Source: Isoetes taiwanensis (taxonomy: Eukaryota > Streptophyta > Lycopodiopsida > Isoetales > Isoetaceae). Taken from it: a stretch of 64,000 nucleotides of DNA. Within the stretch, counting starts at the first letter, position 1; every line of letters begins with the position of its first letter. The notes under the pieces were generated by a model. It was not told where the DNA came from and made no database searches. It saw nothing but the letters and a program-made list of their open reading frames with translations. The DNA lies in NCBI GenBank assembly GCA_021234155.1, contig JAJEKV010000005.1, positions 2,381,335-2,445,334 on the forward strand, written 5' to 3'. Below, piece by piece: positions 46,137 to 56,114 of this stretch. The position numbers and the translations under genes were made by a program.

Positions 46137-48760
46137 TCAACCGATGCGGACACCACCATTCCACCCGCACATGGTTGAAGTTAATATTACCTTCTTCTTT
46201 GCAAATATCGGAGATAGTAAACCCCAACCACACCGATATGTATCTAAATCTGGCGGCTTTACTACCTGCAAATTGGTGGCATTCCAAAGTCGATTGGAAG
46301 GTTCATAAGCATCCATGCCTAGAAACTTTGGCCTATTGTTCTTAGAACCAACATAGTGTTTGTCAAAGGAAGGAGGAGGAGCATATTGCTTGCAGATACT
46401 ACTTACGGTGTCATCAAAATCCTCGGCGCACGCTGGGTCTTCCACCTAGTTTTGAGCAACCACCCTTCCTTCAATTCATCTGGGGATGTCTACCTCCCCC
46501 AACAAAGTTAATCACCTTCTTCTCCAAAAGCCACCAAGGCGCGGTTGGTGTCATCACGGATTGGTTTGCCAATACTTTATATAGTCTTGGATTCCTTCCT
46601 TGGTCAATCCCAATTGCTTCACTTCTTGATGGGTTTTAAAGCTTTTGGTTGACCCAGAGGTATCATAGGCTTGCCATTCTCATCTCTACGCCATATTTCC
46701 TCCCTCCTCTCCCACTCATCCTCACGAGAGGTCTCATCTTCCATTGGAAGATTGGAATCCCATCTTACACCCAAAAATTGAAGCTGCGAGGCACTGGAAT
46801 GACCTTCAAGATCAATGTATAACCATCCACAAAGCTCTTCCAATCGGCACTTCTTCTATGAGAGAAGCTATAAGGTTTGGAGTAGTGCATTCATGCAAGA
46901 TTTCCATTAGCCTAGGAAAGTTGGTCCTTTGTTTCTTTGCTTCAGTATACAACTATATTTGCCAAATAATGCATCCACATCCTCATGGGTATGCCCGGCA
47001 TAAGAAACCCTAAATTAACTCTTTCAAATATCCCCACAACCTGATTAAGTAGGATAGGAAAGAAAACATCCACTGTTCTTATTTTGGCGGCACAATTATC
47101 AAGTTGCAAGAGAAAACCTTTTGGGTAGATCTTGAGGTTTTATACGGAAGTTGAAGCTCAACATGTTCATTAGACCCATGCTTCCTAAACCTTGCCTTGC
47201 TGAACTTTTTCAATATTGTTAGGGTTTCCATCTAACAATGCTCTATGTAGTGCACAGCTAGCAATGTGAAGGTTACGGAGGTGACCATTGTATCCATTTT
47301 CATAGTTTCTCAAACACCTCATGATACTCTCAATATGAAAATCTGGACCATCACTCCACAACTCCAAACTAAAATGGCCATAGTAGGTTTGATTACGCCC
47401 ATGCAAGATTGCCCGGTCATTGAGATCTCAGAAAAGGTATGATCTTCCACATGACTTTGGTATGTACTTGAATTGTGGAAGACAAGTCTTTTGGTTGGTC
47501 CATCTTGTCATGTATAATACATAAATAGTTATTGGGTTCCAATGCGGATAAGTCCCACACATCCAATAACATGATCTACATGATAGTTGGTCAGTCATAT
47601 GGTCCTTCATATGCTCCCTTATCCTAGCCCTTTGACTAGGTTGCCTGCGAGTCTTATCAAGAGTCTCCTTCAACTTAGCACATAAATTGCACTTTGCAAA
47701 AGTTGTTTGAAGTTACTATGGTGACATGATTAAATGTTCTTCCATAACCTACTAAAGCTAGGTTGGGATATTGGAAGAATTCCCAATTCTCGAGTAGTGA
47801 ATTCACTTCTTCAAAATACTCTTTTTGAGTACAATGTGATGGCAACCTTTTCTCAACAACTGCTCTTCCCTTTTCATCCCTTCTACTTTTGTGTGGCATA
47901 GACTCTGCATTGAAATCAATATATTTTTCAAATATCTCCCTGGCAGCCAAGGTCCTAGCTGTTGGTCTCAACAAACCATTATTTCCATGTAAAGCAATCA
48001 TGTTCCCCTCTGCCTGTTTTTTTTGCCAATTATGCCATGAAGAAGTTGGAATTGCATGGATACTCTGCCATGCTTTTGCACATATCCATTTGCCTAGCAA
48101 AGGGTATCTTTTTCTGCTTGGGTTTCTTTCATCTTGAAGTGCATGCTCGAAGATTGTGTACATGTAGGTCCTCCTCTCATCAACAGTGTACTCTTGAAAA
48201 GTGGCTCTTGCTTCCACCAATTGTTCTATTGTAAAGAATTGCATAGAAGCACTCCAACAACAATCTGAGCCCCTAACCTTCACCATTGTCTCACGTTTGG
48301 TGTCACTATTCAACTTGGCTCTTTTGCTAGGATAATGTCCTAAGTAATTGATACTTCTCCCCTTTTGCCTAGGTTTAGAGTTCCAACTGCCAATGGATCA
48401 ATATCAAGACAATCATTGTCCTCAACAACCTCAGGCTCTGGAAAAATATAATCCTCCACGAATTGAACACTACTTATAGGCCATGCCATGATGTAAGGAA
48501 CCTCCAATTGCTTGACACAACCAAAACATTCCTTGTCACCCAAACCTTTACCTTTCCAGTTGTCTTCCAACATCGAAATTGCAATACCAATATTGTCTTC
48601 CCCTAGCCTTTCATCATTAACAGCTTGACCAGGATCTGCTAGCACAATGACTCCTTGGCCTACTATTTCCTTGTTGCACTTGTGCATGATTCTCACCTTC
48701 TTGTTCCTCCATTGCACCCTACTATAAAGGACTAATTGTTTTTCTTCAACATTCTTGCTA
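46137..48760 (-). pseudogene. Broken transposon-type gene (DUF7869-like family suspected)
   Basis: Read on the minus strand, a chain of protein-like pieces follows in order: 48717-48340 (125 codons, GVIVLADPGQAV, then MAWPISSVQFVEDYIFP), 48313-47675 (212 codons, with TIEQLVEARATFQEYTVDER, YPLLGKWICAKAW, NGLLRPTARTLAAREIFEKY, MPHKSRRDEKG and KEYFEEVNSLLENW), 47673-47428, 47406-47185, 46843-46619 (with YIDLEGHSSASQLQFLGVRW) and 46445-46137. The layout of the 212-codon piece, with NG...AR...Y....MPH...LP...YxEx, and later TNQKTCLPQFK and HG-Y followed by HIESIMRCL, resembles the large transposon-associated proteins that carry a DUF7869 domain. That assignment is from memory and tentative. Stops and shifts separate the parts, so no intact product is made. 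Confidence 0.45.
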
Positions 48761-49104
48761 GGAGTTGGTTTTCATTGATATTGCTCTTTTCAATATGTTG
48801 CACCATCTTGAGTTGGAGAGGCACCATTGACCTGGGCAAATTGCACCCTTTTAGTCAATGAGTAGGAAAAATTATTACACCATAAGATAAAAAAAAAAAA
48901 GTGTACATTTATGGAATATGTAGAGGTAAATCAAATTTTTTAAAAGCAAGAAATTCCTTGGAAATAGGTTTAATATAATAATAACAATGGGCGAAACGAA
49001 ATCATTTAAAACAAAAATTTTCGTGGCAACAACAAGGAAATGATATTATCCTAATTTTAATTATCGAAAATTTGGATATATGATTCTGAAAAAAGACATA
49101 TAGC
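48761..49104. other. AT-rich upstream spacer of the transposon-type gene
   Basis: It would hold the promoter of the minus-strand gene at 46.1-48.8 kb. It contains an A12 run near 48890 and no obvious TATA box on the minus strand. Confidence 0.25.
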
Positions 49105-49111
49105 TGATGGA

Positions 49112-49225
49112 CGTGAGAATTTATTATCCATAATAATATACCTAGATGATATAGGCGAGGAATTTCTTTGCGCTGGCGTGTTATTTGAGGCAATAAATGA
49201 TTCACGCTAATTTCTAATTAACCCT
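49112..49225. repeat. Dispersed repeat carrying a GCGCTGGCGTG half palindrome, copy 1
   Basis: It shares CGTGAGAATTTATT, GGCGTGTTA, TTGAGGCAAT or its variant, and ATTCACGCTAA...TTTCTAATTA in the same order with 50336-50469. In both copies the GGCGTG motif lies near the middle. Confidence 0.5.
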
Positions 49226-49232
49226 ATATAAA
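49225..49232 (+). promoter_or_regulatory. TATA box upstream of a GGA-rich open frame
   Basis: CTATATAAATCC at 49224-49235 is a strong plant TATA box. The same phrase, CTATATAAATCC...TTCACGC-TCAA, recurs at 51919, so a transcribed repeat is as likely as a gene promoter. Confidence 0.4.
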
Positions 49233-49420
49233 TCCGGTTCACGCTCTCAAGACCTCCATTCTGGTCCAATTTTTGTTTTACGCCCCGCCATGAAGCGTTC
49301 ACCTCGGTAGCTCGAACTTCATGAAGAACCCCAGGTCTCGTCAAAGAGACGTCGAGTTGAAGAACCCCTCTATTCTCCCAGATAGATTTTCTTGCCCAAT
49401 TCTCCTCATTTCTCCTCTCC

Positions 49421-49672
49421 ATGAAGAGGAGGAAGAGGAGGAATGGACATGGAAGAGGAGGAGTTGAGCTCCTCTCGATTCCTCCTCCGATGAGGAGGAG
49501 GAAGAGGAGGAGTTGGAGGAAGAGGAGGAGATGTCCTCTCAAGAGCACACGACCGCCTCGGGGGGTTGGCTTGACAGAAAACGAGAATGAAATCTCCGGG
49601 AGGAGGAGGAGGAGGAGGAGGGAGGAGGAGGAGGAGGAGGAGGAGGAGGAGGAGGAGGAGGTGGTAGTGGAC
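49421..49672. repeat. GGA/GAG microsatellite
   Basis: GAGGAGGA-type repeats dominate, purest at 49600-49662. The region opens long Pro or Ser/Leu frames on the minus strand that are artefacts. Confidence 0.9.
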
Positions 49673-49678
49673 AATTGA
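49421..49678 (+). CDS. Arg/Glu-rich low-complexity open frame, doubtful gene
   Basis: An ATG at 49421, about 190 bases after a TATA box, opens 85 codons ending in runs of Arg and Glu encoded by a GGA/GAG microsatellite. A good acceptor (TTCTTTGTTGCAG at about 49776-49788) downstream could join a second exon (VEEEDASLRPFLFPFF). The encoded protein would be highly charged and disordered. Because the frame is created mainly by the GGA repeat, it may not be a gene. Confidence 0.2.
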   Translation: MKRRKRRNGHGRGGVELLSIPPPMRRRKRRSWRKRRRCPLKSTRPPRGVGLTENENEISGRRRRRRREEEEEEEEEEEEEVVVDN

Positions 49679-49679
49679 C

Positions 49680-50335
49680 CGATTTTGGGTGGTTGAGAGA
49701 TGAACCAGGGTTTGCATGTGATTTCTTTTCTTTTTGTTTTTGCACCTTTCTTTCTTTCCTAACACCTTTCTTTCTTCTTTGTTGCAGGTGTGGAAGAAGA
49801 GGATGCATCCCTACGCCCATTTTTGTTTCCTTTCTTCACGAAGTTTTGGACACGCCTCCGGGCATTTTTTCTCAGAATTATGTGAAAAGCCTTGGCAGCT
49901 GCTTCCAAGCCTTCGGGCATCTGTACATACAACTGTATTTAATGAAATCAAACAGTTTTCTTCATAAACTTTGTCTTCAAACAGTTATTCTGTACATAAA
50001 ATTTTTTGAATAAAATCAAACTGTATTCTTCAATTATTTTGGCTCCAAGCTGTTTTCTCTAAAATTTTGTCTCTGCAAATTTTGTCTCTCTAAACTCTTG
50101 TCTCTGCAAATTTTGTCTCAACAAAGTCTCGGGAACACTATAAATCAACTACATGAGAATTCTCTGATTCATCACAGTAACCATAGGAAATTTTCCTATA
50201 CGACCTAAAACAATTCCCCAACCTTACAAGTCATTTTTTAGCCTTGATAATTTTGCCTTAAAAATCATTTTTAATTTAGCCTATATAAAATTTCTAAATT
50301 CTATTTTTTCGAATGCAATAAATGGAATAAAATGC
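49680..50335. other. AT-rich spacer
   Basis: Contains CTGTTTTCTTCA and TTTTGTCTCT words repeated a few times (49960-50120, for example TCTCTGCAAATTTTGTCTC twice), but no gene. Confidence 0.35.
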
Positions 50336-50469
50336 CGTGAGAATTTATTGCATGAAATGCAATATTCTCCATATATACCATATACATGTCATGTCTGGCG
50401 GGAAGACCGTACGCCAGGCGTGTTAATTCAAGCAATCAATTATTCACGCTAACTTATTTCTAATTATCT
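50336..50469. repeat. Dispersed repeat carrying ACGCCAGGCGTG, copy 2
   Basis: Partner of 49112-49225. It holds the nearly complete palindrome ACGCCAGGCGTG at 50411-50422. Confidence 0.5.
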
Positions 50470-50599
50470 TATATTATAAAGTTTTAGCGTATGTCTTGCA
50501 TCAAACCCTAATTTAGATAGTTGAGATTGTCCGATTGCATTCAAAGGCGAGATTTGCTCGCATCAACTTCCCACCACATTGATTGGCCCATGCTCTGAT

Positions 50600-51760
50600 C
50601 TCTTAGAGGAAAGGAAAATAATGAGAGAAAGGAGGCAAAGTGAGGAGGCAAAAGCCTGCAGGTAAAAGGGAAAGGCGGAGAAGGGAAAAGGAAGGAAAAG
50701 AGCAAGAAAGGGAAAGAAAAGAAAGGGAGAAAAAGGAAGAGGAAAAGGACACTATAGAAAGGAGAAGGAAAGGGTGAGGACATAATAAGGAAAGGAAAAG
50801 GGGAAGGAAAAGGAAGAAAAATAGAACAGGAAAAAGGTGAAGAGCGGAAAGGGTGACCGAAGGGAAAAAGGGAAGATAAGAATGATGTAGAGAAGGAAAA
50901 AAGGGGCATGGAAAATAGAAAGGGAAGGAAAAAGGAAAAAGAAGGGAGGCGAAAAAGGGAAAATGGCATGAGAAGGGAGAGAATGAGAGAGGATGAAGAA
51001 GAGTAGCACGAGAAGAGGAAAAAGGGTGAGAAAGGAAAAAAAGAAAGGGAAAGAGATGGAAAGGAAAGGGGAAGCGAAAAGCAAAAGAGCGGAAAACATG
51101 GAATAGGAAGAGGAAGGGGAAGAGGGTGGGAAAAGGAGGAAAAGGGCATGTGAAAAGGGGAAAAATGGAATGGAAGGGTGGGAAAATGGAAAGGAAAAGA
51201 AGGAAAAAAGAGTGGAAAGGAAGAGGAAAGTGCATGGAAAAGAAAAGATGGAAAAAAGAAGGAAAAGAAATGGGGAGGCGAAAGGGAAGGGAAAGAAAAA
51301 GAACCACGAGGAATAAGGAGGGAAAATGGAAAGAAAGAAGAGGAAAAAGAGGCCTGGAAAAAAGCGGAAGAGGAAAGGGTGAGGAAAGGGTAAAATAAAG
51401 GGAAAAAAGAGCATGGGGAAAGGGAAAAAGCGAGGGGAATAGGGACGGGGAAGGGAAGAGGGTAGGAAAGAGAAGCGGAAGAAAAATAAGTAAAAAATGG
51501 AAAAAAAAGGAATGAAAAATACATGGGAAAAAGGGAAAAGGAAAAAGGAAAGGGAAAGGGAAAGGGAAGGAAAGAGAAAGAAAAGGAAGGGGGGAAGGAA
51601 AGGAAAAGAGCACGAGGAAAAGGGAAAGGGTGAAATGGAAAAAGAAGGAAGGAAAAAGAAAAGGGAAGGAAAAGAAAGAAAGAAAATGGGAAAAAAGAGA
51701 CATGCAAGAAAATGAGAAAAAAAGGATATACAGGATAGAGCAAAGGGAAGGTTATCAAAT
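50600..51760. repeat. Purine tract, about 1.15 kb of (GGAAA)-type repeats
   Basis: Almost pure A and G on the plus strand, in irregular GGAAAAG, GGGAAA and GAAAGG words with rare T and C (for example GGGTGA, GGCATG). On the minus strand it opens false frames of up to 407 codons made of Phe, Ser, Leu and Pro. These are not genes. Confidence 0.95.
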
Positions 51761-51786
51761 GCAAAAAAAAAAGCCTCTTAAAAAAG

Positions 51787-51882
51787 CCTAGGATATGATG
51801 GACTTGGTTAATGAGTCCGAAAGTCGTGAAAATGAGGTTTCATCCAAATGCAAATATTCCTAGATATGATGGACTTGGTTAA
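51787..51882. repeat. Direct repeat, 72-bp step
   Basis: CCTAGGATATGATGGACTTG at 51787 recurs with one base missing at 51859; both continue into GTTAA. Confidence 0.7.
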
Positions 51883-51919
51883 CATTTGCTCAAGAACGCC
51901 GGGCACCATTACTAGTGCC

Positions 51920-51927
51920 TATATAAA
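51920..51927 (+). promoter_or_regulatory. TATA box, second copy of the 49.2-kb promoter phrase
   Basis: CTATATAAATCC, then TTCACGCCTCAA, matches 49224-49250. The downstream sequence to 52500 has no ORF of note. The phrase CTCG-AATTAAAACCA occurs twice at 52144-52212. Confidence 0.35.
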
Positions 51928-52536
51928 TCCATTTCACGCCTCAAAGTTCCTACATTTTCTTCCTTCCTTCATACGATTCTCGGGTTAAGTATGCTTCACT
52001 GTTTTTGATCCGGCCCTCCGAATCTTCGTGGAGCAGATTTATATTCAAAGAATGTTAGATGTTTGGTTTCGCAAGTCCTAACTTACTAAAAAGACTCGCG
52101 GGCCTTTGTTCTCAGAGCATCCAGAGAGTGAGGACATCGGAGGCTCGTAATTAAAACCAAAAAGCCGAGGACTAAGGTCTCATGAATCGAAAAGCCTCGG
52201 AATTAAAACCACAAGCATAGTCCTCCGTTTTTCGAGTCCTTCCAGCCTGAAACTCAAGGTTAGTTTTCATTTAGTTTTAAGTTTCATCTCAATGGTAGTT
52301 TAATCCAAGAAGACAAGCTTTTTGCATTTGCTTTCGGCGGAAGCAGATGATGTTTATGAAAACCAAATTGTTTTTATAAACTTCATCCGCTTTTTTGTTT
52401 CGAAAATTCTGAGTTTCTCTTCTGAATTAATCATGCTATTGCATGCAAGTTTCTATTATGAATAAGTGTAGTAGAAAGCATTAGAAAAAATCTGAAAGAT
52501 AATATTTGAAACACGCCAAAAAGATAATATTTTGAA

Positions 52537-52549
52537 ACACGCTGCGTGT
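52537..52549. repeat. GGCGTG-family palindrome (ACACGCTGCGTGT)
   Basis: An imperfect copy of the palindrome family described at 57.3 kb. GAAACACGCC at 52509 precedes it with the same upstream letters. Confidence 0.45.
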
Positions 52550-52580
52550 TTTATGCTAACCTTTAGCCTTCAACATGAAT

Positions 52581-52808
52581 ACACGCCGGGCGTGCACTCG
52601 CCAGGGAGAAAAAAAAACATAGATAAAGTAAATAGATAAGGCCGTGCAATTATTTAGCGTGTAAATAATTGCCTGGCCTTTATCTATTTACTTATCTATC
52701 TGCATGTGTTTTTTTGCCGCAGTAAATAATTGTCCGCCTTTATCTATTTACTTATCTATCTCCGCATTTGCTTTTTTTCTCCCTCTCACACGAATGCGCC
52801 CGGCGTGT
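52581..52808. repeat. Nested foldback structure bounded by ACACGCCGGGCG
   Basis: The outer arms are ACACGCCGGGCGTGC...GGGAGAAAAAA (52581-52617) and its reverse complement TTTTTTCTCCC...GCGCCCGGCGTGT (52771-52808). The inner left arm, AGATAAAGTAAATAGATAAG with a CAATTATTTA end (52611-52656), pairs with 52662-52715 across a 5-base loop (GCGTG). The right inner arm is followed by a direct copy of itself at 52723-52778. This looks like a foldback or MITE-like element, or a satellite seed, whose ends are the same palindrome that fills the intron at 57.3 kb. Confidence 0.7.
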
Positions 52809-52935
52809 ATAGTTTTTCTATATAGCGGGTTTTACACCGGCGTGCAAAACAATTTTATCCCTAGTTTCAACGTTTACGCTAAACACGCCGTAAGGTGTCT
52901 CTTAGTTTCTAAGTTTATATAAATAAATAAATATA

Positions 52936-52951
52936 ACACGCGCCCGGCGTG
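52936..52951. repeat. GGCGTG-family palindrome (CACGCGCCCGGCGTG)
   Basis: One base longer than the standard form. Weaker relatives stand at 52837 (ACACCGGCGTGC) and 52882 (ACACGCCGTAAGGTGT), so five to six copies lie within 450 bases. Confidence 0.5.
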
Positions 52952-54440
52952 AATACCGATACTCGGGCCACTTCCTATTGATAGATGCCAAGTTACATTA
53001 ATCACCCTTGGTGGACGAAGATGCATTGGAATTACATTTGGGCCAGCAATCACACGCCCCGGCTCCAGTTTAGCTCCATCTCCAACCGTTGAACTGCGAC
53101 CGGAGCACCAACCGGGGCTGAGCACCGATCTTGCAACCCCCGGAGTACTTGGATCAAGTAATGATGATGGCAGAGAAAGCGGGGGCAATGATAGATCTGG
53201 GCTCACGGGGCCCTTGCAATCGCACGGTGGCTGGCCCTCTTATCTAATCACCGAGAATGCAAGGTACATGCATTGATCGAGTGAATCTCGTGATCCGTCA
53301 TTTCGAGATTCAAAATGAGGAGCTAGCGTTTCTAGTGGTTAGCCTCTATGCCCGGATGCCCCCAACACGAACCACTACCACGAAGCGGTGCTACATGCAA
53401 TGGAGATGGATCAACCAATGGAACCACTACCGCAGCGCGCATACAATGCATTGGAGGTTCCACCAATGGAGCAGAGGAGGAGCGAGGAGGTGGAGGTGGA
53501 GCGGCGGGGAGGTGGAGCTAGAGCCCGGTGTTTTTGGTTGGGTTTTACCGAAAGAATTCACTATGCCCCCGCAATGGAAATGGGAGTATCGATAGCCCAA
53601 ATACTCGAGAGGACTGGGCTTGAAATAATGAGGTCCAGGATTTTATCCGGGTTTATCCAGGTTTATCCATTATATACAATTGTAAACTTTTTTCCAATGA
53701 ATACAACAAATTTTGTCTACTTCTATATTTCTACAATGTAATACATGTTACATACCTTTTTAAGCAGTTTCTTGGCCATGCAACAAATGTTCCAACACTT
53801 TCTCCAACCGTATCCCCATCGGGTGTCTGCGAGGTAAAGCTTCATCTCAGAAGCGCAGACGATTAATCACCGTGAACTTTCGGACATACTTATCCCCGAA
53901 ATGGAATTCCATAACCATTTGCGGTCGGATCGATGGAGTCGATCTTGCATAATCCTACTTTCCTTTTTCTCGATTTGTAGTTAACATGAAACATTCATCT
54001 TCGGACAATCGCGGCAGACAATTGCCTATTCGCACACCTTTATCGAAATTATTGTACAAGCTATAGGAATGAGATGCTTACCGTAATTACAGAGCCATTC
54101 TTGAGTAGCCGATTCGAAGTTCTCAAATCACAGCGCTTATGGAAACTCCGGGCGGTCGGGAAAATTCGAATTAGAAGAAAGATTAGGTTAACTATGTTTA
54201 GGGGATAAATTTGGCGGGGATACTTTTGGGTAGATTGGTTTTAAAAACTTAATGAAAGAAGCCGTGGACGGTCTTCGCCATTATTATTTGTATGTGTCAA
54301 GAATATTTCAAACCGCATTTTGTGTTTTCTTGAAATTCAAATTTCTCTATTTCTCGTGATGGTAGAAAAAGCTATTTCTTCGGCAGCTTCCGAAGCCAGA
54401 TCCAGTTTTAATCCGACTACCTTACTAGGCGACTCTCGAG
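52952..54440. other. Mixed GC-rich and AT-rich DNA, open frames unassigned
   Basis: A GC-rich patch at 53030-53600 keeps two plus frames open (53257-53595, 112 codons; 53388-53741, 117 codons, rich in Glu, Arg and Met) and one minus frame (52874-53206, 110 codons). I recognise no domain and cannot choose between them. 53742-54440 holds no gene that I can see. Confidence 0.25.
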
Positions 54441-54535
54441 ATGTCTTCTAAAGTGAATCGAGGTCGAGGGGCGACGGGCGAGGAAGCGGTGGAAGAGGAA
54501 TCCCCAAACCCGCTCTTCTCAAGTTTCAGAGGGCG
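54441..54535 (+). CDS. Candidate first coding exon of the ParB-like gene
   Basis: From ATG at 54441 about 30 codons read MSSKVNRGRGATGEEAVEEE and then SPNPLFSS, a charged, disordered N-terminus that would fit before the PKRKK basic motif at 56124. The exon would end near 54530-54550 at one of several GT dinucleotides, and the intron would run to the acceptor at 56121 with the retroposon inside. The link is an inference from order and strand only. Confidence 0.2.
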
Positions 54536-54610
54536 TTGATCGTAATACATAATACCACGTAACCCTATTCAAGGTATTTAATTTGCCCGCAATAATACCG
54601 CGGTGGAGAG

Positions 54611-54700
54611 TATTATGCTTGCATGAATTTGAGATATTTCCTTGCCTTCGCCATAATATGTTTTTGCATGCGTTTGAGTTATTATGCTTTGCATGAATTT
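54611..54700. repeat. Short direct repeat
   Basis: TATTATGCTTGCATGAATTT at 54611 recurs with one extra T at 54680. Confidence 0.6.
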
Positions 54701-54855
54701 TAAGTATTACCATCGATTAATGCTCTTATTGTCCGCTTTGTAGAACATAATTTTGCTCGCTTTTTATATATAGAATATAGCGGTGTTAGACAGTTGGAGA
54801 TAGCAATGTTCAATGAGGTTAAATAGTGTGAAATATGGATTCATGAAGGGTATGT

Positions 54856-55972
54856 AGCTTAAAATGTGGAAGGTATGTGTCAATAATAAAAAAAGCAGAG
54901 AACCATGTTGGCCGCTGGCGCGTTTCTTGGCGCCTAGAACTAGGGCGGCGGCAGAGAGGGAAGGCCGCCCTTCTCCCTCTTCCTTCCGGCACTGCTCCAA
55001 TCTTCCTGAAGATCAGAGTCCCTTCCGATTTGCTGCTAGAGGGGTTTTGCACAATTTTCTCTTTGATTTCGTTTATTCAAAGGTGGGTCGGATTCTTCAA
55101 TCGGGAATTGCTTCAAGGCGGTTCTTTCATTTCATGCCGCTTGCCATTTACTTCCGGGTTCTTTCTCACAAGTAAGTTCTCTTGTTTGAGTAAAAAAGCA
55201 CCGAAAGATTCAGATTTTAAGCAGAAATGTGAGGGAGAGCAATTGAGTTGTATGATTTCTCGCTGCCTCATCAAACAACGGATCCTCCGAAGTTCTTGGC
55301 TTTTTCCCCCTTCCTCTTGCTCTTTCTTTCTAGCGAAAGATCTCGAGGTGTTTTCTTGGAAGAAGTTGAGTAAATTCTTGATCTCGGACATACGGTTTTA
55401 TAAATGAATGTTGGGTTATTTGAGATTGCCGAGCTAGGGATCTATTGTGCCTGGCCGATGCTTCCATATCAAGACCGAGATATCATGAGCGAGATTTTAG
55501 GGAGAGTTCGTGGTTGGCTGGGTGTCTGTGTGCTACAGGTCGGTCGACTGGATCTACGATCCCCGACAATGCAAAAGATCTCCCTTTTGATCTCACATAC
55601 GGTAATAAAATTGTATAATTTGATCATAGTTTGAAGTATGGGATTCCCTAACGAGCGGGAGACTGCTTCGGGTTACTCTTCATCTCTTTCCATCCTTATT
55701 TCTAGTTTTTGCAAGAGGTTTTTGGAGCATTCAAGATTTGTTTGCAGCTGTGGAAAATGGGTACTTGGCTCCCATAGTACTCGGTTAAGACAAAAAGAAG
55801 AGGTTGAGAGAGGCTCATGTGTTCTTTAGCTACAGACATGATTCAGATCCAGATGGGATCCTTTGTACTTAACTTATATCTGATCCATAGAGGGATCTCT
55901 GTATTGTAATTCTTCCTATCTGATTAATACAGAAACTTCTTTCCTTCAAAAAAAAAAAGCTTAAAATGTGGA
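54856..55972 (+). mobile_element. Poly(A) retroposon with 15-bp target duplication
   Basis: AGCTTAAAATGTGGA stands at 54856-54870 and again, exactly, at 55958-55972. The 1087 bases between end with ATACAGAAACTTCTTTCCTTC and an A11 tail. This is the signature of LINE-driven target-primed insertion. The insert keeps a plus frame open for 176 codons (54877-55407: GTAPIFLKIRVPSDLLLEGF, Ser/Phe/Leu-rich) and other short frames, but I identify no RT or RNase H motif. It may be a 5'-truncated LINE, the 5' and 3' parts of one joined by a deletion, or a processed transcript. The perfect duplication suggests recent insertion. Confidence 0.7.
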
Positions 55973-56030
55973 TGCAAAATAATTTAGTTTCAAATTCACG
56001 CATAACATGTGACCATGTGCACGTCAATTT

Positions 56031-56114
56031 AGAAGATGGGCACTTGTTAGGTTTAAATGCACGCCAAGCGTGATCTCTTGTTCTGAAAAGTACTCTAACA
56101 AGTGCTCATCTTCT
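56031..56114. repeat. 20-bp stem enclosing a CACGCCAAGCGTG palindrome
   Basis: The left arm at 56031-56050 and the right arm at 56095-56114 are reverse complements with one mismatch (GGGCACTTGTTAG against CTAACAAGTGCTC). Inside, CACGCCAAGCGTG stands at 56060-56072. The right arm ends seven bases before the splice acceptor TTTTGCAG (56121), so folding of the RNA could hide or expose that site. Confidence 0.6.

Noticed and set aside
50541-51764. 407- and 366-codon open frames on the minus strand rich in Phe, Ser, Leu and Pro
   Set aside because: They are the complement of an A/G-only tract, in which stop codons cannot arise on that strand; all three frames are open together.
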